Shown here piece by piece: positions 28,665-37,440 of a stretch of 64,000 bases of DNA; the stretch's first letter is position 1, and every line of letters begins with the position of its first letter. The position numbers and the translations under genes were made by a program. The DNA comes from Planctomycetota bacterium (GTDB lineage: Bacteria; Planctomycetota; UBA1135; GCA-002748355), in NCBI GenBank assembly GCA_020638795.1, contig JACKHW010000012.1, forward strand, positions 15,503 through 79,502, read 5' to 3'. Under the pieces are notes generated by a model. It did not search any database. It saw only the letters and a program-made list of their open reading frames with translations, and was not told where the DNA came from.

Positions 28665-31544
28665 CTACTCGGCGTAGTCCTCGAGCGGCGGGCAGATGCA
28701 GACGAGATTGCGGTCGCCGTAGACGTTGTCGACGCGGGACACGGACGGCCAATACTTGCCGTCCTTCAAGGACGCGACGGGGAACGCCGCTTTGTGGCGA
28801 CTGTAGGGTCGATCCCACGTATCGCTCGAGACGACTTCGGCCGTGTGCGGTGCGCGCTTCAAGACGTTGTCCGTTGCATCGGCCTTGCCAGCTTCGATTT
28901 CGCGGATCTCGTTACGGATCGCGATCATCGCGTCGCAGAAGCGATCGAGCTCCTGCTTCGACTCGCTTTCTGTCGGCTCCACCATCAGCGTGCCGGACAC
29001 CGGCCAAGACATCGTCGGCGCGTGGAAGCCGTAGTCGATCAAGCGCTTCGCGATGTCGTCGACCGTGATATGCGCCTTGTCGAAGTGTCGTGTATCCAAG
29101 ATGCACTCGTGAGCAACCCAGCCATCCTTGCTCTTGTAGAGCACCGGGTAGTGATCCTCGAGGCGCTTCGCGATGTAGTTCGCGTTGAGGATCGCGACCG
29201 CAGTGGCTTCGTACAACCCGACGCCGCCCATCATCCGAATGTAGGCGTAGCTGATCGGTAGGATCGAAGGGCTTCCCCAAGGTGCGGCGGATACGGCGCC
29301 GATAGCCTTGTCTCCCCCCGTCTCGACGAGCGGATGACCCGGCAAAAAGGGCAGCAACTGCTCGGCGACACAGATCGGCCCCATGCCGGGACCTCCACCA
29401 CCGTGAGGAATGCAGAACGTCTTGTGCAGATTGAGGTGGCAAACGTCGGCACCGAGGTCGCCTGGCCTACAAACACCGACGAGTGCGTTCATGTTCGCCC
29501 CATCGAGGTAGACCTGACCCCCGTGCTCGTGGACGATCGCACATGCCTTGCGAATGGTCTCTTCGAACACTCCGTGCGTCGACGGGTACGTGACCATCAA
29601 CGCGGCGAGTTCCTTACCCGCGGCTGCGCACTTGGCCTGCAAGTCGTCGAGATCGATGTTGCCGTCATCGTCGCACTTGACGACGGAGACTTTCATCCCG
29701 GCGAGCGTCGCACTCGCCGGATTGGTGCCGTGCGCAGAGCTGGGGATCACGCAGATCTTCCGCTGGGTGTCACCGCGTGCGTGGTGATACGCGCGAATGA
29801 CGAGCAATCCCGCATACTCGCCCTGCGAGCCGGCATTGGGCTGCAACGAGCAGCCCGCGAACCCCGTGAGCTGTGACAACCAGTCTTCGAGACGCGCATG
29901 GAGCTTTGCGTACCCCTTCGCCTGCTCGGGCGGAACGAAGGGATGCAAGTGTGCGAACCCGGGCCACGAGATCGGAATCATCTCGGTCGTCGCGTTGAGC
30001 TTCATCGTGCACGAACCGAGCGGAATCATCGCCGACGTGAGCGACAGGTCCTTGTTCTCGAGGCGCTTGAGGTAGCGCAGCATCTCCGTCTCCGATCGAT
30101 AGCGATGGAAGACCTCGTGAGTCAGGAACTCGTCGTCGCGCTTCGTTCCAGCCGAGTACTCGGGGACACTCGCGGCCAGCTTCTCGACGTCGAGTTCCAT
30201 CGCAGCGCCACCGAAGCACTCGAAGATGTCGCGCACGTCACCCGTATCGACGGTTTCGTCGAGGCTGACTCCGATCGCATCGCCCGAACTGTTTCGCAGA
30301 TTGATCCCGGCATCGAGCGCGCATGCGTGGATCTCCGCCGGGGTGCGAGGACCACCGCGCACCGTCAGCGTGTCGAAGTAGGTGCCGTTGGAGACCTCGT
30401 AGCCGAGTTGCTCGAGCCCGACGGCGAGCGCGTGCGTCAGACCGCGTACGCGCTTGGCGATCGCGGTGAGTCCTTCGGGGCCGTGGTAGACGGCATACAT
30501 CGAAGCCACGACCGCAAGCAGCACTTGGGCCGTGCAGATGTTGGATGTCGCCTTGTCGCGGCGGATGTGCTGTTCGCGAGTCTGCAGTGCGAGACGTAGC
30601 GCAGGCTTTCCCATCGCGTCGACGGAGACACCCACGATTCGGCCAGGTAGCTGGCGTTTGTACTCATCCTTGCCGGCGAGGAACGCGGCGTGCGGACCAC
30701 CGAAGCCGAGCGGGACACCGAAGCGTTGGGACGACCCGATCACGATGTCCGCGCCACAAGACCCCGGACTCTTCACGAGTGTCAACGCGAGCAGATCCGT
30801 GGCAACGATCGCGAGCGCGCCGGCATCGTGGATCCGCGCGCACAGCGGAGTGAGGTTCGGGATGTCGCCATCGCTTCCCGGATAGGAGACGAGCACGCCG
30901 AAGACACCCGTCAGATCGGCATCGGACACGTTGCCGACGACGACTTCGATATCGAGCGGCTCGGCGCGAGTCTGGATGACGGCAATCGTTTGTGGATGCG
31001 TGTTGGCATCCACGAAGAACCGATTCGACTGCGTCTTGAGCACTCGGTGCGCGAGGGTCATCGCTTCGGCTGCCGCCGTGCCTTCGTCGAGAAGCGAACT
31101 GTTCGCGACCTCCATGCCCGTCAAGTCCAGGACCATCGTCTGGAAGTTGAGGAGCGCTTCGAGACGGCCTTGGGAGATCTCTGCCTGGTACGCGGTGTAC
31201 TGCGTGTACCAGCCGGGGTTCTCGAGCACGTTCCGCAAGATCACCGTCGGCGTGATGGAGTCGTAGTAACCGAGCCCGATGTACGAGCGAGCGACGACAT
31301 TCTCGTCCGCGAGTTCTCTGAGCTCTTCGAGGCAGCTCTGTTCGCCCTTGGGTTGCAGGTCGAAACTCCCGTTCCAGCGAATCGATGACGGAACGACCCG
31401 CTCCAGGAGTTGATCGATCGACGCGACCCCGAGCAAGCCGAGCATCGACGCATACTCGTGTCGCCGCGGACCGAGGTGGCGGGGAGCGAAGTCGTCGGAA
31501 GAAGTCGTCGTCGTTTGCGTGGAGAGTGTCGAATCGATAGCCAT
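28665..31544 (-). CDS. gcvP: Glycine dehydrogenase (decarboxylating), glycine cleavage system P protein
   Basis: PLP enzyme that decarboxylates glycine and transfers the aminomethyl group to lipoyl-GcvH. The 959-residue length shows that it is the fused single-chain form (GcvPA plus GcvPB). The N-terminal half starts FAPRHLGPRRHEYASMLGLLG and contains GYYDSITPTVILRNVLENPGWYTQYTAYQAEISQGR, seen here in pieces. The second half holds the PLP-lysine region CHLNLHKTFCIPHGGGGPGMGP. The end, YGDRNLVCICPPLEDY, matches the family C-terminus. The start is the ATG at 31544 (MAIDSTLS); the frame runs 29 codons further without conserved residues. gcvT and gcvH are not in the window. The 241-bp gap to the divergent transaldolase gene shows no glycine-riboswitch core. 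Confidence 0.96.
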   Translation of the reverse strand: MAIDSTLSTQTTTTSSDDFAPRHLGPRRHEYASMLGLLGVASIDQLLERVVPSSIRWNGSFDLQPKGEQSCLEELRELADENVVARSYIGLGYYDSITPTVILRNVLENPGWYTQYTAYQAEISQGRLEALLNFQTMVLDLTGMEVANSSLLDEGTAAAEAMTLAHRVLKTQSNRFFVDANTHPQTIAVIQTRAEPLDIEVVVGNVSDADLTGVFGVLVSYPGSDGDIPNLTPLCARIHDAGALAIVATDLLALTLVKSPGSCGADIVIGSSQRFGVPLGFGGPHAAFLAGKDEYKRQLPGRIVGVSVDAMGKPALRLALQTREQHIRRDKATSNICTAQVLLAVVASMYAVYHGPEGLTAIAKRVRGLTHALAVGLEQLGYEVSNGTYFDTLTVRGGPRTPAEIHACALDAGINLRNSSGDAIGVSLDETVDTGDVRDIFECFGGAAMELDVEKLAASVPEYSAGTKRDDEFLTHEVFHRYRSETEMLRYLKRLENKDLSLTSAMIPLGSCTMKLNATTEMIPISWPGFAHLHPFVPPEQAKGYAKLHARLEDWLSQLTGFAGCSLQPNAGSQGEYAGLLVIRAYHHARGDTQRKICVIPSSAHGTNPASATLAGMKVSVVKCDDDGNIDLDDLQAKCAAAGKELAALMVTYPSTHGVFEETIRKACAIVHEHGGQVYLDGANMNALVGVCRPGDLGADVCHLNLHKTFCIPHGGGGPGMGPICVAEQLLPFLPGHPLVETGGDKAIGAVSAAPWGSPSILPISYAYIRMMGGVGLYEATAVAILNANYIAKRLEDHYPVLYKSKDGWVAHECILDTRHFDKAHITVDDIAKRLIDYGFHAPTMSWPVSGTLMVEPTESESKQELDRFCDAMIAIRNEIREIEAGKADATDNVLKRAPHTAEVVSSDTWDRPYSRHKAAFPVASLKDGKYWPSVSRVDNVYGDRNLVCICPPLEDYAE

Positions 31545-31785
31545 GCGATCCTCGAAGAAAGCCTGCGTACGGCCGCCGTCAGATGAGGCCTTGGAATGAG
31601 AAGGGATAGCTGGTCCAGGTCCGCAGCTCAAAGCAGCAGCGCGACATCAGACCGCGGAACGGCGCGGCGCGCCACGGTCCCGCCCGTGGAAGGCGCTACA
31701 AATGCAATCAACGCCTCGGTGTCACCGCACGAGGCGATACGATCGCAGTCTGCGCAGCACCGAACTACCAGCGAGTCCAGCCCCG

Positions 31786-33063
31786 ATGACGATCCGCGAA
31801 CTCTCCCGCTTTGCTCCCGGCTCCGCCCTCGCCGAAACCCTCCGCGGACTCTGCCTCCAAGGCTTCCGCGGCGCTTCGGCTGCCCCGAAGGCGAAGTCAC
31901 AACCCGCCTGGCATCCCATCAAAGAACGCGGCACGACGCTCTGGCTCGACACCGGAGACATTGGCGCCGCGGAGCGACTGTGGTGCGAGGAGTTCGATGC
32001 ACTCACGACGAACAACACGCTGCTAAACAAAGAGGTCCAGAAGGGCATCTACGACGAGTTCGTCCCCGTTGCGGCCAAGGAGATTCGAGGCGTCGAGGCT
32101 GGCATTTCCGATCACGACCTCGTGCTCGAACTCGCGTTCTGCCTCAACGCCCGTCATGGACTCGAGCTCGTCCAGACGTTCGGCGCTCACGTCTCGGTAG
32201 AACTCCACACGGACCTCGCCCACGACATCGAAGCGAGCGTCGCCTACGGCCGACGATACGCCGCGATTTGTCCCGACAAGTTCATCGTCAAGGTGCCGCT
32301 GACTGCGAGCGGCATCATCGCTGCGCGGCGTCTTGCCGACGACGGCATCCCGGTCAACTTCACGCTCGGATTCTCGGCGCGCCAGAATCTACTCGTGGCT
32401 CTGCTCGCCAAACCGGAGTGGTGCAACGTCTTCATGGGGCGCATCAACGCCTTCCTCGCCGACAACGGCTATGGAAGCGGGGAGAACGCCGGCGAACGTG
32501 CGACACAAGCGAGCCAGCACGTGTGCACCGAAATGCGCAAAGCAGGGCGTAGCCCGACCAAGCAGATCGGTGCTTCGATGCGTTCGTTCGCACAGGTGCC
32601 GGCTCTCGCAGGGCTCGACGTGTACACGATGCCAGTCGCCGTGGCCGAAGGTTGGCTCCAGAACGCGAGCGATGTCGGCGCCGGCCTCGATCAGGACTTC
32701 GCCGTCGAGTGGGCACCGGGCGTCGATGCCGAGGGCGATGGACTCGACGTGTTCTGGGACGTTTCCGACTACGACCAACGGGCGATCGAAGCGGCGGCGA
32801 GTTTGGATGTCGCGAATCTCGATGCAACGAGCCTGCGCGCCATCCTCGCCGAACACGGAGCCCCGTCCTTCTTCCCCGAACTCGATGCTAATGACGAAGA
32901 GCGCGTGAAGAGCGATGGCAAAATCCCCGTGAAGGACGCCTGGCTCACCGGCGTTCGCGAAGGGCGCCTCGCGTGGGACACGATGTTGACGCTTGCGGGA
33001 CTCGCGAGTTTCTCCGTCGATCAAGCGGCGCTCGACGCCCGCATTCGCGCACAGCTGTCATAG
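31786..33063 (+). CDS. tal: Transaldolase family protein
   Basis: A 425-residue (beta/alpha)8-barrel enzyme expected to move dihydroxyacetone units between sugar phosphates in the non-oxidative pentose phosphate pathway. Recognisable parts are LWLDTGDIGAAERLWCEEFDALTTNNTL (the Asp and TTN entry motif) and VSVELHTDLAHD. Next are the Schiff-base lysine strand DKFIVKVPLTASGI and the following VNFTLGFSARQ and FMGRINAFL. It is longer than classical TalA/TalB (about 320) because of a C-terminal addition and matches a less-studied subfamily, so a related aldolase activity is possible. The start at ATG 31786 (MTIRELSRF) is chosen over an upstream in-frame ATG that adds 28 Arg/Ser-rich residues. It is divergent from gcvP. 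Confidence 0.82.
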   Translation: MTIRELSRFAPGSALAETLRGLCLQGFRGASAAPKAKSQPAWHPIKERGTTLWLDTGDIGAAERLWCEEFDALTTNNTLLNKEVQKGIYDEFVPVAAKEIRGVEAGISDHDLVLELAFCLNARHGLELVQTFGAHVSVELHTDLAHDIEASVAYGRRYAAICPDKFIVKVPLTASGIIAARRLADDGIPVNFTLGFSARQNLLVALLAKPEWCNVFMGRINAFLADNGYGSGENAGERATQASQHVCTEMRKAGRSPTKQIGASMRSFAQVPALAGLDVYTMPVAVAEGWLQNASDVGAGLDQDFAVEWAPGVDAEGDGLDVFWDVSDYDQRAIEAAASLDVANLDATSLRAILAEHGAPSFFPELDANDEERVKSDGKIPVKDAWLTGVREGRLAWDTMLTLAGLASFSVDQAALDARIRAQLS

Positions 33064-33214
33064 CAACGCATTGGAATGCTGTAAGCACTCCGTGCGATAC
33101 CAACGGAGTCGCGCGCGCGTCTATACACAGTCGCGTTGACGCGCACGGCGCGTTCCTGTGGGCATCGATCGCCACCGTTCAGTGGTGCGCGAACACGTGC
33201 CGATAGCAGCCTGC

Positions 33215-34114
33215 ATGACCATGCAGAAGTTGCTGATCGTTTCGAGCCTCTTGTTGAGTGCATGCGCGAACACTTCGTTCCAAGCACTCGAAGCGTACGA
33301 ACGCAGTGACTACGTCGTCGCGTACCCGGAGTTCAAACGACTCGCCGTGCGCGGAGATGCCGACGCACAGTTCTTCGTCGGGCTCATGCACGACGAAGGC
33401 AATGGCGTTGATGAAGACAAGGTCAAAGCTTCCCATTGGTACGAACTCGCTGCCGAGCAGGATCACCCTGCCGCATGCAACAACCTCGGACTCCTCTACT
33501 TTCGCGGTGAAGGAGTTCCCAAGGACACGGATCGAGCGATCGAGTTCTACGAACGCGCCGCGGAACACGACTTCGCACCCGCACTCACGAACCTCGGTGT
33601 CGTGCATCTCTTCGGGCACGAAGAAGATGGCGAAGTGCGTGGGCGCGACATTCGTGCCGCCAAGCGCTTGCTCGAGCGCGCGGCCGACCTCGGAGAAGCC
33701 AAGGCACTGCGGATCCTCGGCTTCATGCACCGGCGCGGCTTGGGCACCGCGAAGAACGACGAAGCTTCTCGCGGCTACTACGAAAGAGCTGCAGCACTCG
33801 GCGACGAGACCGCGCACTACTATCTCGCGACACTCCTGCTAGGGCTCGAGTCCAACGCACGAGGATCGAGCACGGTCGCCACATCCGTTTCGGACGCAGA
33901 ACGCGGAGTCATGCACATGCGTGCGGCTGCGGGTAGCGGGCTCGCCGCAGCCCAGTACGGCATGGGGATGATCTACCTGCGCGGCATCGGCGTCGCCGAG
34001 GACCAAGTCGCTGCGCGCGACTGGTTGCAGCGCGCCGCCGATCAAGGGCTCGTCGAAGCCGAAGGAAAGCTACGCACGATGGCGGTAGCCAAACCGACGA
34101 GTCCTGCTCGGTAG
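33215..34114 (+). CDS. Sel1-repeat (TPR-like) lipoprotein
   Basis: A 299-residue lipoprotein made of about seven Sel1-like repeats, a helical solenoid for protein binding. The start at 33215 gives MTMQKLLIVSSLLLSAC, with the lipobox LLSAC. The repeats follow the A..LG.lY..G.GV..D...A..WY..AA pattern: GLMHDEGNGVDEDKVKASHW, LGLLYFRGEGVPKDTDRAIE, LGFMHRRGLGTAKNDEASRG and YGMGMIYLRGIGVAEDQVAA. Such proteins often mediate envelope signalling or complex assembly. The partner is unknown. It converges with the last gene of the TonB2-type locus, with 14 bp between the two stops. Confidence 0.82.
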   Translation: MTMQKLLIVSSLLLSACANTSFQALEAYERSDYVVAYPEFKRLAVRGDADAQFFVGLMHDEGNGVDEDKVKASHWYELAAEQDHPAACNNLGLLYFRGEGVPKDTDRAIEFYERAAEHDFAPALTNLGVVHLFGHEEDGEVRGRDIRAAKRLLERAADLGEAKALRILGFMHRRGLGTAKNDEASRGYYERAAALGDETAHYYLATLLLGLESNARGSSTVATSVSDAERGVMHMRAAAGSGLAAAQYGMGMIYLRGIGVAEDQVAARDWLQRAADQGLVEAEGKLRTMAVAKPTSPAR

Positions 34115-34128
34115 GCCGAGCAAGCGGC

Positions 34129-35652
34129 TCACGTCTTCTGAGCTTGCGTGCGCGCGAGTCGCTCGAAGTCCTTGAGCAACTGCTCGACGCTTTCCCGCTT
34201 GTCGATCTGCTGTGCGGCTCGCAAGAGTTGAGCACCCTCGGCGAAGCGCTTCTCGCGACCGAGCACTTCGGCATGACGAATCTTCGCATCGGCGGCGAAC
34301 TCCGGGATGCCCTCCGCTCGCTCGAAGTAGTCGATCGCCTTCTGAGGCTCCTCGCGGGCGTAGTGCCTGCCGAGCAGGATCAGCGCTTTGCCATCGAGCG
34401 GATCGAGCGTGATGAGCTCTTCGAGGATCTTCGCGTGTTCGTCGCCGCCATTCCCGGAGGCCAACGCGAGGCTCGCGCGCACGCGGAGGACTTGTTGTTT
34501 CTCCGTCTTGTCGAGTGAATCCCCTCGCGTTTCTTCGACACCGCGAAGCAGCATGCGGACATCGTCCAGCGCTTCGGCGCCGACCATGAAACGTGCGACG
34601 TTCATCGCGCTCGAGATCGAACCGCGGCGGTCTTTCTCGAACGCGCGAACGAATGCCTTGGCGGACAGGTTGAAGAGCTCTTGCTTGGCATAGATCGCAC
34701 CGAGCAGATTGAGCGTCTCCGCGTTCGCACCGCCGAGTCGATCCACGACTTCGAAGTTCTCGCTCGCACGCTCGAAGTTCTCGACATTGGCATAGGCTCG
34801 CCCTTGCGCCAGCCACAGCTCCGTCGAGTCCGGATGCTCGCGAATGAGCTGTTCGAGCAGTGCGATCGCGTCCTGATAGCGCTCTTGTGCGAAGAAGCTC
34901 TCCGCCAAACCCTGCTTCCAACGCCCATTCTCGGGATCCAGCGCCATCGCCATGCGGAATGCGCTCTCTGCAGACAGCGGGCGCTCCTTCTTGAAGTGTG
35001 CAATGCCGAGGATCCCCCACAGGATCCCGTCGCCACCACCGAGTGCGATCACGCGCGAAGCGGCCTTGACGGCATTGTCGAACTCGTTGGCTTGGATCGC
35101 TGCGTCGGCCATGGCGGTCCAGGCGCGGCGAAACCGCGGGAACTTGTCACACGCCGCCTGATAGATCGGAACGGCTTCGGCGTGCTTGCCCTGCTGTCCG
35201 AGGAGGTGCGCGAGCATGAAGTCGACCGAAGCGCTGCAATCGGGCATGCGGAGGCTTCGGGCTACACGTTCGGCGCCTTCGAAATCCGGAGGTGTCTTGC
35301 CGATCAGATCGAGCACTTCGACGAGCTTCTTGCGTTCTTCCTCGGGGATCGTCGGCTCGACGTCCGTCTCGGCACCCCAACTGTCGAGAACTCGCTGGCG
35401 GAACGCCGGACTCGCGAAGACCGCACGCTCCGACGGCGTCAAGAAATCGTCCTGCCGTGTCGCAGGCACGGGGTTCGAACTCGGTGCTGACTCGACTCGC
35501 GTCGCTGACGGCGTCATCGCGAGTGCGGGTGTGACCGACACCGCTTCGGCGGCACTCGGTTGCACCGCCACTTCGCGTTGCGTCGTACAACTCACGATCG
35601 TCGACAAGGCAATCGCCGGAATCACGGAGATACGCATGCTGGACCTACTCAT
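34129..35652 (-). CDS. TPR-repeat lipoprotein at the end of the TonB2-type locus
   Basis: A 507-residue predicted lipoprotein. The ATG at 35652 overlaps the tonB stop as ATGA and opens MSRSSMRISVIPAIALSTIV with the lipobox-like IVSC at residue 21. A 100-residue linker leads to about nine tetratricopeptide repeats (ALIQANEFDNAVKAASRVIA-like helices, AMALDPENGRWKQGLAESFF, YQDAIALLEQLIREHPDSTE). Proteobacterial TonB2-type clusters (for example in Vibrio and marine gammaproteobacteria) also end in a TPR protein. The position and coupling to tonB suggest that it works with the TonB complex, perhaps in the periplasm. The exact role is not established by sequence. Confidence 0.82.
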   Translation of the reverse strand: MSRSSMRISVIPAIALSTIVSCTTQREVAVQPSAAEAVSVTPALAMTPSATRVESAPSSNPVPATRQDDFLTPSERAVFASPAFRQRVLDSWGAETDVEPTIPEEERKKLVEVLDLIGKTPPDFEGAERVARSLRMPDCSASVDFMLAHLLGQQGKHAEAVPIYQAACDKFPRFRRAWTAMADAAIQANEFDNAVKAASRVIALGGGDGILWGILGIAHFKKERPLSAESAFRMAMALDPENGRWKQGLAESFFAQERYQDAIALLEQLIREHPDSTELWLAQGRAYANVENFERASENFEVVDRLGGANAETLNLLGAIYAKQELFNLSAKAFVRAFEKDRRGSISSAMNVARFMVGAEALDDVRMLLRGVEETRGDSLDKTEKQQVLRVRASLALASGNGGDEHAKILEELITLDPLDGKALILLGRHYAREEPQKAIDYFERAEGIPEFAADAKIRHAEVLGREKRFAEGAQLLRAAQQIDKRESVEQLLKDFERLARTQAQKT

Positions 35653-36311
35653 TTCTTCTTGAACGACATCGGGAGCTTCATTCGCGAACGAACGGGCTTT
35701 CCCTTCTTCTTGCCTGGTTCGAATTTCCATCGGCGAATCGCTTCGAGAGCGGGTCGCGAGAAACAATCGTGCGATGCGCTTTGCACGCGTGGTCGCTGCA
35801 CGTTGCCGTTCTCGTCGACTTCGAACAGCAGGATGACCTCGCCCGGCAACTGTCGACGCATCGCATTGTCCATGCGTGCTTCGACCTTGCGCGTCGCTCG
35901 CGGTTTCTGATCGAGATCGGCGAACGCGATCGAATCGTCTTCACCGCCCGCTGCGCCGACGAGTGCGTCGATCTTGATGCCGAACCCACCGTCTGCCCAG
36001 CCGCTTCCCATGCTCGCACCGACCGCGATTTCGAGCTGCGACAGATCGAGCGCTTCGACCTCTTGTGGCGTTTCTTGTGTCTCTTCGGGTTCGGGCTCTT
36101 TCTCCGGCTCCGGCTCGGGCTCTTCCGCGTCCTCTTGCTGGAACGACACATCCATCTTTCGAATCTCGCGATCGGGCTCCGGAATCTTGGTGATCGCTTG
36201 AATCACCGGCAGCACGAAGAACAGCAGGAGCGTCAGACCGAACGAGAACACGATCACGGTCAATCCGTGACTCAATCGCCCGAGCCAAGTCGACTTCTTC
36301 GAAACGAGCAC
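35649..36311 (-). CDS. tonB: TonB-family energy transducer
   Basis: A 220-residue protein that carries proton-motive energy from an ExbB/ExbD motor to outer-membrane receptors. It has an N-terminal membrane anchor (LTVIVFSFGLTLLLFFVLPV) and a periplasm-spanning acidic proline segment (EEPEPEPEKEPEPEE). The TonB C-terminal fold follows: EVILLFEVDENGNVQRPRVQ, then ALEAIRRWKFEPGKKKGKPV, with the characteristic RWKFxPgxxxGkpV. The start is a GTG at 36311, three bases past the exbD stop. The stop overlaps the TPR gene start (ATGA). The short Pro-rich spacer and small size are like TonB2 proteins. Confidence 0.92.
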   Translation of the reverse strand: MLVSKKSTWLGRLSHGLTVIVFSFGLTLLLFFVLPVIQAITKIPEPDREIRKMDVSFQQEDAEEPEPEPEKEPEPEETQETPQEVEALDLSQLEIAVGASMGSGWADGGFGIKIDALVGAAGGEDDSIAFADLDQKPRATRKVEARMDNAMRRQLPGEVILLFEVDENGNVQRPRVQSASHDCFSRPALEAIRRWKFEPGKKKGKPVRSRMKLPMSFKKK

Positions 36312-36314
36312 CGG

Positions 36315-36728
36315 TCACCCCTTGCCGAGCATCGTCGACGAATAGACCTTTTCGGCACCCGCGAGTTTGGCCTCGTCGATCACTCGGATGAGGATTCCGG
36401 ACTTGGAGGCCTTGTCGGCTTGGATGATCACGGGGATCCCGCGCTCTTGCTGCACGAGTCGCGACACGGTCTGCCGCACACCCTCGATTCCGATGCTACG
36501 ACCGCCATAGACCACGTCGCCGGCCTCGGTGATGGCGATGAGAATGCTGTTCTTCTCGAGTTGACTCGACGAGGCGGCCTGCGGCTTGTCGACCTCGACG
36601 CCTGTCTCCTCGACGAACACCGTCGTCACGATGAAGAAGATGAGCAGGATGAACACGCAGTCGATCAGTGGCGACATGTCGATCCCGACATCCGCGTCAT
36701 CCGCCGTGCTCTCGCTGAATCGTCCCAT
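36315..36728 (-). CDS. exbD: ExbD-family biopolymer transport protein
   Basis: A 137-residue inner-membrane protein, the proton-channel partner of ExbB. It has one transmembrane helix with the essential membrane aspartate, VGIDMSPLIDCVFILLIFF. This is the usual D-x-x-P-L-x-D arrangement. A periplasmic domain follows, of strands and a helix (ILIAITEAGDVVYGGRSIG, IPVIIQADKASKSGILIRVI). The ATG at 36728 (MGRFSES) is preferred to one 11 codons upstream because ExbD proteins begin shortly before the membrane helix. It lies 19 bp downstream of the short exbB gene and 3 bp before tonB. Confidence 0.93.
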   Translation of the reverse strand: MGRFSESTADDADVGIDMSPLIDCVFILLIFFIVTTVFVEETGVEVDKPQAASSSQLEKNSILIAITEAGDVVYGGRSIGIEGVRQTVSRLVQQERGIPVIIQADKASKSGILIRVIDEAKLAGAEKVYSSTMLGKG

Positions 36729-36747
36729 GGTTGCTTGCTCCCGAATG

Positions 36748-37440
36748 TCAAGAAACAGCACGTTGAAGCAGCGCAGCGATCTCGTTCTTCGCTGCGGTCT
36801 CGACCGCGCGTTGTTCGTCGGCGGACTTTCGACGATGCAGCACTTGGGCGCAGACCGTCTCCAAGTGCGCGAGGAAGGCTCTGTAGTGTTCGAAGTTCCG
36901 ACTCAAGTAGTACTGGAAGTAGAGTCCCGGTAACGCGACGACGAGGCCTGTCTCCGTCGTCACGAGAGCTTCACTGATGCCGGACGCGATCATGGCCATC
37001 GTCTTGTCGCCGCCGGAGCCGGTCGCCAACGCATCGAACGTCGTCAACATTCCGGTCACCGTGCCGAGCAGCCCGACGAGCGGCGCGGCACTGACGCAGA
37101 TCTTCATGATCTTGAGGTCACGTTCGAACGGTGCAGCCTCCGTCTGTCGCAACTGCGCGAAGAAGAACGACGTCTCCTTGATCGTCTTTCCTCCGGTCAC
37201 GAAATCGAGGATGTCGCCGATACGCCCTGACCGTCCACGGGGTCGCTCGATCCACGTCCGCCATTGGTCTTCGGGCACGTCGCTGTAGCCGAGCGCGCGA
37301 AGCCGGAGCCACGTGTGCACACCGATGCCGAGCATCGCGAACGCGATCACCGCGATCGCCCACATTGCCCAGCCGCCACTGATCCAAATGGCTTCCGCCT
37401 CGGACCAGAGACGACGGAACCATGCGAAGACCGCGTCCAT
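36748..37440 (-). CDS. exbB: Short ExbB/TolQ-type proton-channel protein (second of two)
   Basis: A 230-residue MotA/TolQ/ExbB family membrane protein. The first helix is WAMWAIAVIAFAMLGIGVHT. Two C-terminal helices hold the family core ISAAPLVGLLGTVTGM-type sequence (here VSAAPLVGLLGTVTGMLTTF) and GISEALVTTETGLVVALPG. The start is the ATG at 37440, which shares one base with the stop of the upstream long TolQ-like gene (TGATG); a GTG one codon earlier is possible. In TonB2-type systems this short ExbB works with ExbD and TonB, while the longer paralogue is an added component (TtpC). Confidence 0.92.
   Translation of the reverse strand: MDAVFAWFRRLWSEAEAIWISGGWAMWAIAVIAFAMLGIGVHTWLRLRALGYSDVPEDQWRTWIERPRGRSGRIGDILDFVTGGKTIKETSFFFAQLRQTEAAPFERDLKIMKICVSAAPLVGLLGTVTGMLTTFDALATGSGGDKTMAMIASGISEALVTTETGLVVALPGLYFQYYLSRNFEHYRAFLAHLETVCAQVLHRRKSADEQRAVETAAKNEIAALLQRAVS

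Noticed and set aside
31545..31785. Possible glycine riboswitch upstream of gcvP
   Set aside because: Read on the minus strand, the leader lacks the conserved glycine-aptamer core; no paired aptamer structure is evident.
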